Source of the DNA: Beroe forskalii
Lineage: Eukaryota; Ctenophora; Nuda; Beroida; Beroidae
Direction of reading: 5' to 3'
NCBI GenBank assembly: GCA_011033025.1
Contig: WFMF01000010.1
Location: forward strand, 522,163-586,162
Length of the DNA stretch: 64,000 bases
Made by a program: the position numbers and the translations under genes. Positions 49,476 through 60,838 of this stretch are shown one piece after another. The notes under the pieces were generated by a model that was not told the DNA's origin, ran no database searches, and saw only the letters and a list, made by a program, of their open reading frames with translations. The first letter of the stretch is position 1. Every line of letters starts with the position of its first letter.

Positions 49476-50700
49476 AGCTGAAAAAGAGTATAAAAGAGTG
49501 TGTCTGCAGAAGAAGAGTGATTTCAGTCAGAGAATAAAAGAGTAGTGTCAGCCGAGGAAGAGTGATGTCAGTCGGAGAAAAATGACATTAGCCCGATAAA
49601 AAAGGTGGTGTCAGCAGAGGGAGAGAGGTGTTCGCCGGAGGATAATAGAGTGGTGTCAGCAGACGAAGAGTGGTGTCAGCCAGAGAATAAAAGAGTGGTG
49701 TCAGTCGAGGAAGAGTAATTTCAGCGTTGTCAACAGAAGGAAACTAACGTCAGACAGAGGAAAGAAATGGTGGCAGTCGAGGAAAGGTGGTGTCAAAAGG
49801 ATAGTGAAAGAATGGTGTCAGCAGAAGAAGAGTATAAAAGAGTATGTCAGCAGAGGAAGAGTGATTTCAGTCAGAGAAAAAAGGAGTCGCGTCAGCCGAG
49901 GAAGGGTGGTGTTCGCCCGAGGGAGAGTGGTTTCAGTTGGATAATAAAATAGTGGTGTCAGCCAATGAATAGTCAAGTCAGTTGGAGAACAAAAGGGTGG
50001 TGCCAGTAGAAGAAAAGTGCTGTCAACCGGAGAAAAAGAGTGGTGTCAGCCAAGGAGGAGTGGTGTCAGCCGAGGAAGAGTTGTGTTAGTCTGAAAAAAA
50101 AAGTGGTGTCAGATGAGGAGGAATGGTGTCAGCCAGAGAATAAAAAGGTGGTGTCAGCAGAAGAAGAGTATAAAAGAGTGTGTCTGCAGTCTGCAGAAGA
50201 AGAGTGATTTCAGTCAGAGAATAAAAGAGTAGTGTCAGCCGAGAAAGACTCTTGATGTCAGTCGGAGAATAATGACATTAGCCGGATATAAAAAGTGGTG
50301 TCAGCAGAGGAAGAGAGGTGTCAGCCGGAGGATAAAAGAGTGGTGTCGGTTTATGATGAGTCTGTCAACCAAAGAACAGTGGAATCAGTCGGAGTGGTGT
50401 CAGCCTAGGAAGAGTGATGTCAGTGAGATAATGAAAGAGTGGTGTCAAGCGAGGGAAAGTGGTGTCAGTCGAGGAAGAGTGCTGTCAACCGGAGAAAAAA
50501 GAGTGGCGTCAGTCGAGGAGGAGTGGTGTCAGCCGGATAATCAACGAGTGGTGTCAGCAGAGAAAGAGTGGTGTCAGCCGGAGAATGAAAGTGGCGTCAG
50601 TCGAGTAATAGTGGAGTCAGTTGGAAAATAGAAGAGTGGTGTCAGCAGACGAAAAATGGTGTCAGCCGGAGAGAAGTGGTGTCAGACTCAGCCGGAGAGG
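49476..50700 (-). repeat. Satellite D (GTGGTGTCAGCCGGAGAATAAAAGA type)
   Basis: About 45 units of roughly 25 bp: GTGGTGTCAGYMGAGGAAGA or GTGGTGTCAGCCGGAGAATAAAAGA. It shares the 9-mer GTGGTGTCA with satellite A/B/C but has a different spacer and the opposite orientation to block C. ORFs such as 50272-50631 are repeat peptides. Confidence 0.92.
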
Positions 50701-52280
50701 TACAATCTCGTTGCAATCCTTCAGTGATCGTTTGCAATTTTTCGATCTTTTGCAAATTTTTTCGCGTTAGTTGATGGCTAACTTATGGCTCAGTTAGTCA
50801 CCCGCTATTCCCGAAAGGCCACTGTACTGGAATTGGAAGAGCTAAAGTCTGCACAATTTGCCAAAGGAGGAACCGTAGCGCGCGCCGCGCGCATTAAATT
50901 AATTGCCAAATCAGCGGGACGAGATCTGATTTAATACCATTACGCGTTACAAACATGCAGCGAAAAAATTGGTACCGGAGTGGATTTGTGCCATTTCGGA
51001 TATTGTTACACATAACTTAGCCATTACATTGGAACATTTGATGGTAGGTAGCGATGAGAAACATCAATCAGTTTGGTTTCGGGAAATTAAACTGACTTTG
51101 ACTGGAAATTAAACAGGGATTGACATTCGCTCTGGATCATTCCTATATATCACTGTTGCCTTGTGCCAAAAGTCTTGGCGATACATGTTTACTTTACAGT
51201 AGCAGTATTTACCAGAAATTTCCAAAGATGTTTTACAAAAATGAGACGAGATGGGGTTAGCAGTGTTTTGTGTACACTATACGCTAATATAAACATATAA
51301 CTACGCATAGTGGAACTGGACAATGGTACTGAAGTTGTTCTAATTGCACTAATTGCACGAGAAGAAGCTGAGTAGTGATAACTTGATTAGTACACTAATT
51401 GGCACGAGACGTCGCTCAGTTGCGTTGTATTTGTACCACAACTAATTAATTCCCAAAATATCCTTTTAGCTTAGAAGGGACACATACGCGCTCGTTAAAG
51501 TTAGTTGTAGAAAAGTAATCGAAACAACCCAGTTGATACGTTATCATCCTATTAACTTGGATGAGCCACCAGAAGCCACGAAACATTACCTAATTATGCA
51601 TGTATTATTTTGTAGTCTATACTTCTATACATTACATCTACAATTTGAAACAGAATCCTAGAAAAACGGTTACAGACCAGCAGTTAAAGGTGTTAGTACA
51701 CGTGCCCCAGTAACTCAGTAAATGACGCCAGGTGGTTCAGGTACACAGGGGGGTTGTTACACGCAGACGGAATCGCGAAACTTGCTGCAGCAGGCATCGT
51801 TTATGGGAAATATTTTAGTGGTGATTGACATGTAATCTGAGACAGCATATTAACATATTATAAGGTTTCCTCACTTTTCACATGCTGCATATTATGCATG
51901 CATATGCATATGCATACTTCAATGTTTATGCAGACTTATATCATGCTCACCTCGTACCCATACCAATAAACCAACATTTCGGTGGATATTGTCCTTATTA
52001 AACTCGGCTTCTCCTCGTCTAATATGCAAATATATAATGCATCTCAATACTGCCCAATAGATACAATGAATCATTATTGTAATTATCTTTGTCATTCGTA
52101 TTTTTTTACAATCTGAGCCAACCCAAATAGAAAATTGAATAGTTTCAGAACGTCATTACATAGATTGCCCAACGCACCCAATGATTTCATCTTATATACC
52201 TTTTATTTAAACCTTTTACCCACTCATTATATAATCCCAATACAAAACGGTGCATCGGCCATCGACAAGGCGTCACTTAC
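50701..52280. other. Region 3' of the visible PTPRN-like exons
   Basis: AT-rich. I searched the minus strand by eye for the missing C-terminal phosphatase exon (QRPG..V..xxQYEF-like) and found none. Confidence 0.5.
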
Positions 52281-53904
52281 CTTGATCTTGTTTCCATCTC
52301 TGATAAGTTTTCTGATAGCCAGCTCCAGTAGTACGAATAGTCCTGTCCGACCCAAACCATCCCGGCAATGAACAACAGTAGGGGTTTGAGAGGAAATGTT
52401 ACTGCGCTGGATCTGAAAAAATTGAATTAAAATTTATGGAGTTACAGTTTCAGTACATTCCTTGCGATACTTCATTGCGTCATATAAACCTGAAAAGTTG
52501 AAAATAGCTCAAGGTACTGCTCAATAAGTCCTAATTGCTGAATAGCTTAATGATATGAAAATATAACAGAAAGATTTGAAATTGCATTTACGATACTTTA
52601 TATTATATGCAATGTGAATGAATCACACTGATATTATAATGCTGATGATATGGAGCTTCTTTCTGAATTAATCATTAATTATTATTTGAACATGTCTTTG
52701 AGGTTAATAATGTTGATAAATTTTGCAAAACATTTAAACTGTATGCGCACCACATATTCGTTACGAAAATCTGGATAAAAGAATCGGAGCAGCATAATTT
52801 TGCCTCCTCACGAAAACTACAGAAATTCAAGATACTAATATTGACTATTATTACTAACTAAGTAACTAGGTAATCGATCAATGATCATACTGCAGCACTT
52901 CTATAATGTTGTATTATAAAGATAAAAATATGAAAGCTGAGAGACCTTCCTGCGGAACTCCAGGAAGGACGATAAGTCGGAGGGAGTCTGGGACTCGTCG
53001 TTCCAACTCTTAAACTGGAACTGAGTGACCGTCCTACTGGCACCCGAGAGGAGATCCTTGATGTAGAAGCTACGGATAAGGTAGTGTGGGCAAACCGCGT
53101 GTTTCGACACAACACACAACTCGAACTGACCGTATGTTGTTACGCCTTCCTTGGGCCAGTATCTGAAGTTGAATAATTATCAAGTTGCAGCATATTAAGA
53201 AATGAAAGTCAAAACTTGGTTAAATTATTAATGAGCTTAACTGAATATTAATCAAGTAGCGGAATATCATTCATTGAGCACAGGCAGAGTGTGTTTTACA
53301 AGATTCTCCATGGATACGGAAGAGAGTAACAGTAACACTTCCTATCTTTCATACCTGCATCCCTTAACATCCCCTTTCTCTCTGACCACAGATAACATCA
53401 CAATTGTGGAAACGTTGCATTCCCAAATCATCTTCCAGAACTGGTTTATAGTTGACGGCATTGGACTCTGCGATGCAATGAACACTGGCTGTTTTGGATT
53501 ATGATCAAATAGGAAACTTGCATTTGCAAAATCATAATGCTCACGAGAATTTATTTTGGGTTCATGAAGGGTTATTTGGCTCATTTTTCGGCTAAGGTAC
53601 TGATATCCATTGACAGACAACTTCAATTGCTTAGGTAGTTTGGAATTCAGATAGTCAGGGGTATGTTTGAGAATGTAGTTCCACTCATTTTCTAATCTGG
53701 ACATATCAGCTGTGTACTGCTCTAGCACACTTAAGATAAGATGCCGGGTGGAAACTGAAATGTGTTGACTAATCCGCTCTTCTGGCCAGGCGGTCACACG
53801 GTTACTGCCATCATAGATGTAACCCTGCCTGATCTTTTGCTTCTTAGACTTGTGTTGTGATGAACTAGGCTCTTCTTTATTACCATTCTGATTCATCTGG
53901 CTCC
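52281..53904 (-). CDS. PTPRN: IA-2/PTPRN-like protein tyrosine phosphatase domain, partial
   Basis: Exons 53355-53904, 52946-53162 and 52281-52412 join in phase. The order follows the cytoplasmic part of IA-2 (PTPRN), a dense-core-vesicle membrane protein. ISVSTRHLILSVLEQYTADM parallels the juxtamembrane MDISTGHMILAYMEDHL. NASFLFDHNPKQPVFIASQ, FWKMIWECNVSTIVML, YWPKEGVTTYGQFEL, LIRSFYIKDLL, TVTQFQFKSWNDES and the P-loop VVHCRDGLGRTG follow. IA-2 has HCSDGAGRTG with the same unusual Asp. The WPD loop reads WND: the acid Asp is kept and Pro is lost, whereas IA-2 reads WPA. The final helical exon is not found. ATG at 53896 lies 8 bases after an acceptor TAG. It may be an internal Met (with transmembrane and lumenal exons upstream, not found) or a real start of a soluble form. 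Confidence 0.75.
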
Positions 53905-56900
53905 CTATTCAATTAACAAAGGTTACTGAAAGCTTGCTTATGAAAAAGCAAGGTTATAAATTATCAAATTATTATACAAAAAGTTATTAGATTTAAAACA
54001 GCACAATAAACAGTAGAGTCAAAGAGCTTAACATTAAGTAAATTCATCAATTTTATTAGCATTGTATCATTTCATTAAAGAATACTATAAATTCCACCAT
54101 CTCTTTGAGATAAGGGCGATGCTTCTGACAGAAGGGCATTGCCAAACAATGGTGCATGTGGCATGTTTTGACTACCTTGTGAGCTACATCTTCGTGCAAA
54201 GGCGTGGTGATCTTACTGAGTGGAGGTCCGGGTGTTGGGCAAGATAAGAATCACAGTACGTAATTAAAGGGTCAAATACTTCTCAGGTCCCTAACAGTAA
54301 CTATTTGAAGTAAATTTGCTGGGTATATTTTCGGGATGAAGAATACTAGAAAATTATGATCAAATTGTTATTAATGGGCAGTGTAAATTAATCTCATATG
54401 GCACAACCACTAATTGTGCAGTCATTTATGGCCTCCATTTTAATCATGAGATCATGGTAATCTTTTCATGTCATTCAAAAAGGTTTTGTGGTGGCACAAG
54501 TTGTGGTGCGATCCATATTATCCATAATCTTTTTAAAGCACTGATGAAATGGTGGAAACAATTTCTTAACTCTTTCTGTATTTTAGATTTTACAGGATAA
54601 GAAATGCGCCCTGTATTTGATACTACATATCTATAAGGGGTCAGAATCAAACCCTTTCAATTTACTTGTTAGTAATTTGTGGGCAGATTCTCTTGGAGTC
54701 TTGGTGTATTATAAGTATTATAGTGCAATGATTGCAAGCATTATGTATTGTTCATTGTAGAAGTCCATTTTTGTGCAGAAGGAATTTAGACTTCCTATGT
54801 TCACATCAGTGTTGTTCTTCAAGAGTTCAAGTGCTTAAAAAAGTAGAAACCTTAAATGTAATCGTTAAAAAAGATTATTCCCCAACGCCCACATGGCGAG
54901 ATATTCCCTTCCAAATATTAATCATACATAACATGCACTTAAATAACAAAGCAAACAACGCAAGAAATGAAATTCAAACTTCACATGTTACCATAGTAAC
55001 AGAACTACTTTTCCCAATCTGCACGTGCATTCCGACACAAATCCCATACACACAACGACACAGTGCTCATACACGGTTTTCCCAATCTAGCCTACGATGT
55101 TGACATGAATGCCATACGCACGCCGGCACCAATGCCATACACTCGATAGTGTCATATCATAGCCACCAATAAATACAAGCATCATAAGTCCACACTTCAT
55201 CCATTCACAATGTAATAGACTGTTGCACAAACTCAAGAAGTGGCGTGTTCACAGAACACAAAGTTAGAGAGAGTCTTATTTTCCTTTTTCTTACCATAGG
55301 GATCAAGGTAGTCAATCTTCGGAGGGGCGCCCCCAACCAATTGTTACTCCTAGAGTATCACCACCTGGTACCAGGTAAGATTGTAAGAGGTTGCTAGGAA
55401 GCCTAGTAGTGCAACCAGGTGGGTCCCAGTAGAACTCTCTGCAATTGAGAGTTGCCACCCACCCGAGAGGGGATGTGGTGGTCCGTTGGATATTGCACCA
55501 AAAAATAACATGCACTTGAAGTCTGGTCCCCCTCCTATCCACGCGACCAGTCCTTGCATGTTATTTACCTTGCGTAATTGTATAACTATTCACCTGATAT
55601 GAATGGTTAATTACCATTTTGTTTCATCTAGTGGAATTCTCAATTGTCTCAGTCAATAATAGAAACCAACCAATGTATCTAATTATTAATCGAGGTGTGA
55701 AAAATCAATTAAAATCGTCAAAAATTGTGCAACTTATACAGTATTTACATAGTGAACTGAGGTAGTAATTTGATATGGGAGACCATTCTGAATCATATTG
55801 TGCGCCTTGAGTTGCTCTAAATTAATTTAGCTATAGGGTTCAGTAGGAAGTAAATAGAAACATCAGATGCTCTTAATTATGGTACCTGTCATAATATGAA
55901 ACTTTTTATATACCTTAAATTTCGCTTTACTCGTCCTTTAAGCTTTTAAGGATGTGACTGGGTATTTATTTGCCACTATGCTAGCTGCAAAGTTAGTATA
56001 ATTACTGTTATTATGTTTTTTTCATTGTTGAAATATTGTCTTTGAACTCAATAATATATAAGCAAATATGTTATATGCACCGAAATCTTTTATTATTATT
56101 CAGATTTAAAAAGTATTTAAGATTCAATACACTTCAATAAGTTTATTAGTAGTTACTTCTTAAAAGCAGAATTATTTGAAATCAAATTTATTTGAGTTAT
56201 TCTCGTAGTCTTTCATCAGCATTATAACTTCATGCAAAACTAATGAGAATCGTGCAAAATGCAAATAGCCCAAATCTCATAATGCAAGAAAAAAAATGGT
56301 CAAATTGCATAACAAGTGTTATAAAATCGAAGCAAAACCACAAAGTTCTTGAATCTTCTTTGTGTCTTTTTGATTTAGTTACCTATCTTATGAAGGATAT
56401 TTATATTCCTTGTAAATCCCTGTAAGATATCAAATTATTCAGCCAATTTAGAATTGATGTTTTTTCAACTCGCCCAACACTAAAGTGTTTCTTCTTACAT
56501 GGATGTCTAAGTTACAAGTTCACAATTTGAGTGGAACCTAATATCATATTTTAATCAAGAACAGAAATTGTTGCCGATTTTACAATAGATGTTCCATTAC
56601 ACCGGCCTAACAAGGTACTCGAAATACAACAGTAAGTTTAAAAAAAAACATGAATATTGCACCACAAGCAGGTACCAATAATAAAGAACATAAAGGCAGG
56701 CTCATTACATCATAATATACATACAGGTATACCTAAGCTTGCATTCTGCCACAAAATTACTTATCTGCTATTATAAAGTTATGATAACATATCTATTTGA
56801 ATTAAAAGAGAAAGAAATTAGAGAAAGAAATTTATTTTTTATCAACATTACAATACATTTAAAATACAAAACAACAAAATTCCTTTCCTTTTCCCTATAA

Positions 56901-57852
56901 TTTCCCAATTTTAACAATTAAACTTAACTCAGTTGCCCCAGCCCATCGGGGCGCCGCGCACCATGGCGCGCGCGCCCGGGCAATGATACCCTCCCGCGGC
57001 GCGCGACACTGTGCTAGGTACCTTCAGTGCGACAGTGCAACGCACCACAGGAAAAGCACCCAGAGCCCAGGCGCTGTGCGCAGCACAGACCGCGGCGCCA
57101 CAACGGGCCAGGTACAACTGGGTAACACTACTCACAAGTCAAATCGAAAATTTTAACATTGTTACGTTGGGATTTAAGTACTATCTAGCATCTAGTAGCC
57201 AACAACAAAATTTTATAATACAATATCTCTTATATTCTCTTGTTTTCTAGAAAATTTCAAAAACTTCATCAATTGCAATGATACTGCGATATAGATACTG
57301 CTAAGCTTAGCTACAGCTAATTTCAGCTATAGCTTTTATTAAAGACGCATGCGACGAGGCGTTTATACTTATAGCGATAACTATTGTTATAATAATTGCA
57401 ATTGATAATATAGATTATAGTCTTCTAATATTCATAATGATTTAAATTTGAGACATGACAGCCCCTATCTCTAAATCTTGAATATAAATTTAAAATCTCG
57501 AATATAAATTTAAAATTCCAATGTTGTAAATATAATATTATAATATTAATATTTCACAGCTCGTAAAATGTAAATATATTTTAATTTTAATAACTTAACT
57601 GTGTTCGTTTAGTTAAAATGATCTATATTAGTTGAAATGATCTAAATTTTACATCAATGATCAATTAGTTATATGAGGAAGTCATCTATATTCTATAATT
57701 TTAATAATAATGCATGCATCAAATTATTCAAAAAATGCGTTGCAAACACGCATTTTTATGCATCAGTCATAATTCAAACTCAAATATGCATTACATTTTC
57801 ACTTAATTTTCAATTATCAGGATTAATTTTTAGATACAAAGGCCTGGACTGA
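53905..57852. other. AT-rich region without a recognised gene
   Basis: No convincing exon of the PTPRN-like ectodomain or of any other gene. A GC-rich patch at 56935-57125 stands out from the AT-rich surroundings. Minus ORFs at 55312-55559 have no recognisable domain. Confidence 0.45.
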
Positions 57853-58477
57853 CTCGCTTCAAGATATGCAATGTCTGCAGACCTGATGCGCCCCAATGCG
57901 TTCCAAAGAAAGGACGGCCCTCAGACTACACTCTGTGCACGCGCTATCGGAAGCCCGCCCGCTCATGCACGGCAGCAAATGGCGTGAAATTCTAAAGTCC
58001 GGATGCGTACCGCTACATGAGCCGATCAAGTCTGATCAATGCAAGGGGGGACGAGCAACCGAGACCGGCACACAGCCACCGTCGGGGTGGAGCAACCCAA
58101 CGGCCGCCCCTCAGACATGGTTCCGATCGGGACGCACATGTTAGCAGCTGAACTTCTATTACTGTACTATACTAGTGCGTATTAATATTTTCGTGCAGTC
58201 GCAATTTTCTGTAACTATTGATACCTGATCAGGTACCTAACTAAATTTTGGTCGCGTCGTGCATTGTGACATTATACCAAATAACTCAAATTTGAGTGCC
58301 GGCTTAATCTTTACTTTCAATAAAATTAAGGTTTTAGATTTAAATAAAATTGTACCTTCAGGGTGGGGTTCATTGCTAGCCCGGGATGACCCACGGGAGG
58401 CAACAGCATCCGGCCCCTATCACACATTGGTTGCTGAAAGGAAGCTCATTTGCCTTAGCAGCTTCTATGAGCACCGG

Positions 58478-58575
58478 GTTGCTCTAACCAGATCCCTAGT
58501 TTTACGCGCGCGCCGCGCCTTGCTCCAAACCAGGTGTGTCGTTTCGCGACACCCCTGGTTAGGGGAAAGCACCGG
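58478..58575. mobile_element. Miniature insertion 1 in copy 1
   Basis: CTCTAACCAGATCCCTAG ... CCCCTGGTTAGGGG with inverted CTAACCAG/CTGGTTAG ends. It is flanked by duplicated GCACCGG (58471-58477 and 58569-58575). Copy 2 has the uninterrupted site. Confidence 0.75.
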
Positions 58576-58938
58576 GGGGACCAGATGCGACATTGACGGA
58601 ATCGCTCCTCTCAGAGCCCTCACGGGAGCAGAAGAATCCAAAATATTATCGTCACCTTCAACTGCGGTATCAAATACGTTTTCAGCTTGTTGTCGACCCT
58701 ATGAAATTTTATTAGTAATTTATTAATTTCACAAGTATTGTCGTACGTTACTTTCTGGTCGTCTCGTGTCGAGGATATTCAAATTTCAAAATTATCATTA
58801 TAAAATTATGTTCGCCAATTTGATTCTCTAGTGATTAATAAGGAAGGGTGCAGTTGATTTTAATATTTTCAATTTTTAATTTTCACCAATGATAGTTGAT
58901 ATTGAAAAGTTTTAACAAAACCGGATGGGAGGGAGGGG

Positions 58939-59006
58939 ATTGCTCTAACCAGATCCCTAGTTTTACGCGCGCCTTGTCGTTTCGCGACACCCCTGGTTAG
59001 GGGAAG
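58939..59006. mobile_element. Miniature insertion 2 in copy 1
   Basis: A shorter member of the same family (TTGCTCTAACCAGATCCCTAG ... GTCGTTTCGCGACACCCC and TGGTTAGGGG), absent at the equivalent site in copy 2 (GGGAGGGGAGACGG). The target duplication is less clear. Confidence 0.7.
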
Positions 59007-59293
59007 GGAGACGGGGACAGCAGCAGAGTGAACCGTTCATTTGTTCGAAATCGAATTATTTATTGGATAGGTTTACATGATTTAAATTAGCAAATATGCC
59101 TCCACCACTGGGGAGCATCAACAGTGTCTGAGATGTTTGTGCATAGCGGTGCGCGCAGTTCAGATAGCTAGATTGATCGCGCGCGCGCGCAATCAATCTA
59201 CTGGCTGTTAAATTTTCACTTTTTTCATTAAAAATGTTTCGCGCGTTACGTTACCTAACATTTATTAATGTGACCCAGTAGGACCGAAACTTA

Positions 59294-59526
59294 GGCGGCA
59301 GTAACGTTCGTCGGTCGATCGAATGGAATTGGTCGATCGATCAACTTCATTTGATCAACTGATGTGTTTTAAATAGATAATCTTTGAGCTAGAAGGGAAA
59401 CAACTAAATATTGCTCATTTAAACACGATTCAAGTCATTAGGGACCAGTTAAACACATCGCTCTTTCAAATGAAGTTGATCGATCGACCAATTCCATTCG
59501 ATCGACCGACGAACGTTACTGCCGCC
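59294..59526. mobile_element. Tourist-like MITE, 233 bp, TTA target duplication
   Basis: Long inverted arms GGCGGCAGTAACGTTCGTCGG / CCGACGAACGTTACTGCCGCC plus GATCAACTTCATTTGATC-type inner repeats, flanked by TTA on both sides. A 3-bp TTA duplication is typical of PIF/Harbinger elements (established knowledge). It lies between the two duplication copies, and a relative is at 63760. Confidence 0.8.
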
Positions 59527-59562
59527 TTAAATTGTACCAAGCCGAGATTTTGGAAAATTCTA

Positions 59563-60819
59563 TCGCTTCAAGATATGCAATGTCTGCAGACCTGATGCGC
59601 TTAATGCGTTCCAAAGAAAGGACGGCCCTCAAGACTACACTCTCTCTGTGCACGCTATCGGAAGCCCGCCCGCTCATGCACGGCAGCAAATGGCGTGAAA
59701 TTCTAAAGTCCGGATGCGTACCGCTACATGAGCCGATCAAGTCTGATCAATGCAAGGGGGGACGAGCAACCGAGACCGGCACACAGCCACCGTCGGGGTG
59801 GAGCAACCCAACGGCCGCCCCTCAGACATGGTTCCAATCGGGACGCACATGTTAGCAGCTGAACTTCTATTACTGTACTATACTAGTGCGTATTAATATT
59901 TTCGTGCAGTCGCAATTTTCTGTAACTATTGATACCTGATCAGGTACCTAACTAAATTTTGGTCGCGTCGTGCATTGTGACATTATACCAAATAACTCAA
60001 ATTTGAGTGTCGGCTTAATCTTTACTTTCAATAAAATTAAGGTTTTAGATTTAAATAAAATTGTAACTTCAGGGTGGGGTTCATTGCTAGCCCGGGATGA
60101 CCCACGGGAGGCAACGGCATCCCGCCCCTATCACACATTGGTTGCTGAAAGGAAGCTCATTTGCCTTAGCAGCTTCTATGAGCACCGGGGGGACCAGATG
60201 CGACATTGACGGAATCGCTCCTCTCAGAGCCCTCACGGGAGCAGAAGAATCCTAAATATTATCGTCACCTTCAACTGCGGTATCAAATACGTTTTCAGCT
60301 TGTTGTCGACCCTATGAAATTTTATTAGTAATTTATTAATTTCACAAGTATTGTCGTACGTTACTTTCTGGTCGTCTCGTGTCGAGGATATTCAAATTTC
60401 AAAATTATCATTATAAAATTATGTTCGCCAATTTGATTCTCTAGTGATTAATAAGGAAGGGTGCAGTTGATTTTAATATTTTCAATTTTTAATTTTCACC
60501 AATGATAGTTGATATTGAAAAGTTTTAACAAAACCGGATGGGAGGGAGGGGAGACGGGGACAGCAGCAGAGTGAACCGTTCATTTGTTCGAAATCGAATT
60601 ATTTATTGGATAGGTTTACATGATTTAAATTAGCAAATATGCCTCCACCACTGGGGAGCATCAACAGTGTCTGAGATGTTTGTGCATAGCGGTGCGCGCA
60701 GTTCAGATAGCTAGATTGATCGCGCGCGCGCGCAATCAATCTACTGGCTGTTAAATTTTCACTTTTTTTCATTAAAAATGTTTCGCGCGTTACGTTACCT
60801 AACATTTATTAATGTGACC
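59563..60819 (+). repeat. Large direct duplication, copy 2
   Basis: The counterpart of 57853-59274 without the two small insertions. An ORF (59532-59855) is partly conserved in copy 1 but frameshifted there. No protein family recognised. Confidence 0.9.
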
Positions 60820-60838
60820 ATGTCCCACATCTCTGGCG

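Larger units (their letters stand above)
57853..59274 (+). repeat. Large direct duplication, copy 1 (with two small insertions)
   Basis: It starts TCGCTTCAAGATATGCAATG and ends TTATTAATGTGACC, as copy 2 does at 59563-60819. It differs from copy 2 mainly by two extra segments (58478-58575 and about 58939-59006). It contains a CG-dinucleotide hairpin (TAGATTGATCGCGCG...AATCAATCTA). Confidence 0.9.

Noticed and set aside
50272..50631. 119-codon plus-strand ORF in satellite D
   Set aside because: The translated peptide is the repeat unit itself (WCQ, GVS words) with random interruptions.
55312..55559. Minus-strand ORFs with a donor-like ending near 55300 as an upstream PTPRN transmembrane exon
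   Set aside because: Two frames are open, the hydrophobic stretch is short and interrupted, and the phase to the 53904 acceptor cannot be established.
59532..59855. 107-codon ORF partly shared by both duplication copies
   Set aside because: Frameshifted in copy 1, with no recognised family. Shared sequence follows from the duplication and is not evidence of coding.
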